34,930 nucleotides of DNA from Nitrospinaceae bacterium. GTDB lineage: Bacteria > Nitrospinota > Nitrospinia > Nitrospinales > VA-1. The DNA lies in contig JAJDBI010000112.1 in assembly GCA_029261435.1 (NCBI GenBank), positions 1 through 34,930 on the forward strand, in the 5' to 3' direction. A program made the translations under genes and the position numbers. Positions 32,116 to 34,930 of this stretch are shown in pieces (position 1 is the first letter of the stretch; each line of letters begins with the position of its first letter). A model generated the notes under the pieces. The model worked only from the letters and a program-made list of their open reading frames with translations. It ran no database searches and was not told the DNA's origin.

Positions 32116-32964
32116 ATGCGTATTGGCGTGACCGGAGCAAAGGGTTTTATAGGAACGCATCTGCACTCTGCGTTAAAGGAGCAGGGAGCGGTGGTCACTC
32201 TTCCACGTCGGAAGGGACTTTCTGGAAAGCAGGAGCTCAAACGGTTTGTTGCGGATACCGATCTTTTTTTCCACTTGGGAGGGGTCAATCGAGACACTGA
32301 TGAGGAGATCATCAATGGGAATATCATTGGCACTGCACAATTGTTGGAATCCATTTTAAATGATGGTAAACCTTCTGCTCGGCTTGTTTTTGCATCCTCG
32401 TCACAGGTCTATACCCTGGCGAATAGCAAATCGCCCATTCGCGAAACAGGGAAGGCTAACCCCGAGACAGTTTATGGAGTGAGTAAGCAGTCTGCGGAAA
32501 ACCTTATAAGAAATTCCGGGATTCCATTTGTGATATTGAGAATGTCAAATGTTTACGGACCAGGGTGCAGGCCGAATTATAATTCTGTTGTGGCAACATT
32601 GTGTCACCGGGCGATAAAGGGTTTGCCCTTGGTGATCAACGGAGACGGTCAACAATGCAGGGATTTTATTTATGTCGAAGATGTGGTGCGGGCATTCATG
32701 CTTGCCGGGTTTGAATCTGTGAAAGGTTCGGCGAAGATATTTAACGTGAGCTCCGGGAGGATGATTTCTCTGAAGCAAATCGTGAAGCAGATTTGCAGAT
32801 TCCACAAAAACACAAAGGTCGAGTTTTTAATGGATAAAAAGAATTCAGAAACTTCCTATAGTTGCGATTCTTCAAAGTTTTCCAGAAAATATGGATGGCA
32901 GCCCTGGGTTTCTTTGGCAAAAGGGATAGAGCAGACGCTGTCCTATTTCCGAGGGAGAAAGTGA
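32116..32964 (+). CDS. NAD-dependent epimerase/dehydratase (SDR, CapF-like N-half)
   Basis: 282 residues. The Rossmann motif is GAKGFIG (7-13) and the active-site pair is YGVSK (Tyr120, Lys124) after ASSSQVY. The segments HLGGVNRDTDEE and CRPNYNSVVATLCHRAIKGLPL closely follow the N-terminal domain of CapF/WbjC, an enzyme of activated L-FucNAc synthesis. INGDGQQCRDFIYVEDVV is more like general extended-SDR epimerases. It should act on a nucleotide sugar in the cytosol. The cupin gene follows after 2 bases. No ribosome site is clear. Exact substrate not decided. Confidence 0.85.
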   Translation: MRIGVTGAKGFIGTHLHSALKEQGAVVTLPRRKGLSGKQELKRFVADTDLFFHLGGVNRDTDEEIINGNIIGTAQLLESILNDGKPSARLVFASSSQVYTLANSKSPIRETGKANPETVYGVSKQSAENLIRNSGIPFVILRMSNVYGPGCRPNYNSVVATLCHRAIKGLPLVINGDGQQCRDFIYVEDVVRAFMLAGFESVKGSAKIFNVSSGRMISLKQIVKQICRFHKNTKVEFLMDKKNSETSYSCDSSKFSRKYGWQPWVSLAKGIEQTLSYFRGRK

Positions 32965-32966
32965 AT

Positions 32967-33371
32967 ATGAGACATTATGAAATTCAGGATTTGGACAAGA
33001 AGTCAGATGAGAGAGGATGGCTGATAGAGGTTCTGGGAGGTGAACTGCCGGAAGGATGCAAAGAGTTCGGTCAGCTACATGTGTCGGTGGCCTATCCGGG
33101 GAAAGTGAGGGGAAACCATTACCATACAAGGAAGGTGGAATGGTTTTGTGTTCCGACTGGAACGGGTCAACTATTGCTTAAAGACCGGGAAACCGGAGAA
33201 GTACAAGAAGTAATGATGGGTGTGAACGATCTGAAGACCATCAGAATAGACCCCGGAACCATTCATGCCATCAAGAATGTTGGCGAAGGAGATATGGTTT
33301 TACTGGTGTATGCCAATGAGAAATTTGATCCGGAAGACCCTGATACATATTATGAAAAGATTTTGGAGTGA
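32967..33371 (+). CDS. Cupin protein (CapF C-terminal domain-like)
   Basis: 134 residues. The metal motif GNHYHTRKVEWF gives His51, His53 and Glu58, with His100 as the fourth ligand (PGTIHAIKN). GQLHVSVAYPGKVRGNHYH and MVLLVYANEKFDPEDPDTYYEKI match the C-terminal cupin of CapF, which in Staphylococcus is fused to the epimerase part. Here it is a separate gene, 2 bases after the SDR gene, with GGGAGAAA before the ATG. A longer frame from 32862 lies inside the SDR gene and is rejected. Likely role: epimerisation step on a nucleotide-deoxysugar. Confidence 0.87.
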   Translation: MRHYEIQDLDKKSDERGWLIEVLGGELPEGCKEFGQLHVSVAYPGKVRGNHYHTRKVEWFCVPTGTGQLLLKDRETGEVQEVMMGVNDLKTIRIDPGTIHAIKNVGEGDMVLLVYANEKFDPEDPDTYYEKILE

Positions 33372-33455
33372 TTCATAACGACTGCCATTATTTTTCTGAA
33401 AAAATGAGATTGTGATTTTTCTCCCTTTGTTTCTCGACGCAGATAGAATTTTTTG

Positions 33456-34493
33456 ATGAAAAAAGTTTCCGCAATTGTTGTGAACTGGAACGGCAAGGAC
33501 ATCCTGTCCGAATGCCTTCAATCCTTATTGAAACAGGAATATGAGAACCTGGAAATCTGGGTCAGTGATAATGGCTCTGAGGATGGTTCGCAGGCGATGA
33601 TGAAGGAACTTTATCCTTCAGTGCACTTATTGGAAAACGGCCAGAACCTGGGGTTTGGTTCAGCTGTAAACCGAGCTTTAAAAAAAGCGCAAGGAGATTA
33701 CTTTCTGTTTTTAAATAATGATCTTGAGCTGAAGTCCGATTGTGTTGGGCAGCTTGTGGATTTGTTGGAGTCTGACAATGAAATTGGAGCCGCAATTCCA
33801 AAAATTCTTTATCACCGGGATGCTCAGGAATATTCGCCGAATGATTCAACGGTGATCAACTCATTCGGGGTTGTGGTGAATTATACGGGAGTGTCATACC
33901 CGAATTTGATAGGTCAGCAGGATATGAAAGATTTGCCTTTGACCGAAACTGCGTGTGGTGGAATCTTCATGTTCAGCCGGGAAGTGTATGAGCAGGTAGG
34001 TGGATTCGATGAGGACTTGTTTCTATATCATGAGGATCATGATTTGTCCTGGAGAATCAGGCTGGGAGGGTGGAAGTTGATGGTGACACCCAAGTCCGTT
34101 TGTACACATCACTACGATTTTAACAAAGGCGTGCAAAAGTTTTATCGGTCTGAAAAGAACCGGCTCCATATACTTCTCAAGAATATGGAATGTAAAACTC
34201 TTCTTATGATTTTCCCTGCTCTGATTTTTGTAGAGCTAGCCCAGATTGTTCATGCATTGATGCATGGTTGGTTGGGACTCAAAGTAAAAAGCTATTTTGA
34301 AATTCTTGGGCAATTTGCTCAGATTGCCAGAAAACGCCGGCAAATCAGGTCTTTCAGAACAGTAAGTGATAAAGAGATTACCCGGTTATACCGAGGCACG
34401 ATTGCTGTGAGCGGGATGAAAAACCCGTTAATGGACTATGTACTGAGCCCTCTGCTCAGTGCTTACTGGAAGCTCATTCGAGGTTGGATTTAG
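33456..34493 (+). CDS. Family 2 glycosyltransferase
   Basis: 345 residues. The GT-A opening VSAIVVNWNGKDILSECLQSLLKQ, the nucleotide-binding VSDNGSEDGS, the DxD-like LFLNNDLEL, and the acceptor-loop CGGIFMFSREVYEQVGGFDEDLFLYHEDHDLSWRIRLGGW are all typical of rhamnosyltransferase-like GT2 enzymes (WbbL type). A C-terminal hydrophobic segment (LLMIFPALIFVELAQIVHAL) suggests membrane association. It should add a sugar to a surface polysaccharide. The TTG at 33453 is an alternative start. Its stop overlaps the end of the next, opposite gene by 20 bases. Confidence 0.92.
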   Translation: MKKVSAIVVNWNGKDILSECLQSLLKQEYENLEIWVSDNGSEDGSQAMMKELYPSVHLLENGQNLGFGSAVNRALKKAQGDYFLFLNNDLELKSDCVGQLVDLLESDNEIGAAIPKILYHRDAQEYSPNDSTVINSFGVVVNYTGVSYPNLIGQQDMKDLPLTETACGGIFMFSREVYEQVGGFDEDLFLYHEDHDLSWRIRLGGWKLMVTPKSVCTHHYDFNKGVQKFYRSEKNRLHILLKNMECKTLLMIFPALIFVELAQIVHALMHGWLGLKVKSYFEILGQFAQIARKRRQIRSFRTVSDKEITRLYRGTIAVSGMKNPLMDYVLSPLLSAYWKLIRGWI

Positions 34494-34930
34494 GGTCTTG
34501 AATAAAGAGTTTTTCGATTTGTTGTCTTCTAAAGATAAAGATTTTCTCAAGATCTTTTTTGACATAGGCGTGAGCTAGAAAATCTCCCGGCACCCATCCT
34601 GGAAGTTTGTAAGCCACATTGTCTCGAATAACTGTGCCTCCCTTAGATTCGTAAAACTCATGGATATGATGCCAGAAAGTATAAGGCCCTCGAGTTTGCA
34701 GATCTGAAAATCGTTTGTCGGGAACCCAGCCTTTAATTTGGGATTGCCATCGCAGAGGAACACTGTGCAGTTTTAACCGGTAGTCCACGACGGTTCCTTC
34801 CTGGGCCTTAGGGTGAGAGACTTTCACAATTTTAAAATGCAGAAAACCGGGAGTCAGGAGTTCTAAATTTTTTGGATCGGAAAAAAACTCAAAAACCTTA
34901 TCAATAGGTTGTGGCACCCATTGCTCGGTG
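34474..34930 (-). CDS. SRPBCC (START-like) family protein (5' partial)
   Basis: At least 151 residues; the frame stays open to the window edge (residues TEQW precede VPQPIDKVFEFF), so the GTG at 34917 is probably internal. EQWVPQPIDKVFEFFSDPKNLELLTP is the start of the SRPBCC ligand-binding fold, followed by VDYRLKLHSVPLRWQSQIKGWVPDKRFSDLQTRGPYTFWHHIHEF and GTVIRDNVAYKLPGW. Such proteins bind hydrophobic ligands; the ligand here is unknown. It is tail-to-tail with the glycosyltransferase gene. Confidence 0.85.
   Translation of the reverse strand, partial: TEQWVPQPIDKVFEFFSDPKNLELLTPGFLHFKIVKVSHPKAQEGTVVDYRLKLHSVPLRWQSQIKGWVPDKRFSDLQTRGPYTFWHHIHEFYESKGGTVIRDNVAYKLPGWVPGDFLAHAYVKKDLEKIFIFRRQQIEKLFIQDPKSNLE

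Noticed and set aside
32862..32966. Longer N-terminus for the cupin protein
   Set aside because: It lies in another frame of the SDR gene; the ATG at 32967 has a ribosome site and matches the CapF cupin start.

Overview
The window reads as one chromosomal segment of a free-living Gram-negative bacterium. It holds lipoproteins, an O-antigen chain-length regulator, MreB, outer-surface glycan genes and a c-type cytochrome. No gene fixes the phylum. The mix (SprA-like metalloprotease, RoxA-like di-haem lipoprotein, Sel1/zinc-ribbon genes, B12 radical SAM protein) would fit a Nitrospinota or deltaproteobacteria-like marine lineage, but that is an inference. No phage, plasmid, CRISPR, transposase or integrase gene was seen.

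Layout. 1-3.1 kb: the 3' part of a YHYH-domain gene, a cyclic-nucleotide-binding protein behind a textbook sigma-54 promoter, and a Wzz-type protein. 3.1-4.7 kb: a minus-strand operon of two overlapping 34-residue membrane proteins, a zinc-ribbon membrane protein and a Sel1-repeat protein. 4.8-7.4 kb: small envelope or hypothetical proteins (DUF2784, DUF4124, DUF1579-like, an acidic protein, a Cys-rich protein). 7.4-10.3 kb: a compact PilZ / GAF-degenerate GGDEF / MreB operon. 10.5-10.9 kb: tRNA-Val(TAC) and tRNA-Asp(GTC) with a near-consensus promoter and a terminator. 10.9-14.4 kb: an SprA-like metalloprotease gene and modABC for molybdate import, the latter behind two tandem ModE-type operators. 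14.4-17.6 kb: DUF1499, RoxA-like di-haem lipoprotein and DUF1566 genes. 17.6-21.5 kb: ybbP-ybbA with divergent tesA, as in E. coli.

21.55-25.17 kb is an AT-richer accessory segment edged by short direct repeats. It carries a Rieske ferredoxin, an orphan terminator, an AT-hook-like mini-protein, two small membrane proteins, a protoglobin-PsiE membrane fusion and an unknown 156-residue protein. 25.2-29.0 kb has a degenerate TrpD-like protein, a B12-binding radical SAM protein and a CDP-alcohol phosphatidyltransferase. 29.2-31.9 kb has a secreted six-bladed Kelch-like protein and an AttH/CrtC-type lipocalin. 32.1 kb to the end starts a surface-sugar cluster: an SDR epimerase and a cupin that together look like a split CapF, a GT2 glycosyltransferase, and a SRPBCC protein cut by the window edge.

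The most notable observations are the globin-PsiE fusion with its small membrane neighbours, the paired ModE boxes over the modA promoter, the operon linking PilZ and a dead GGDEF to MreB, the two overlapping micro-proteins, and a repeated element found just after two unrelated stop codons.
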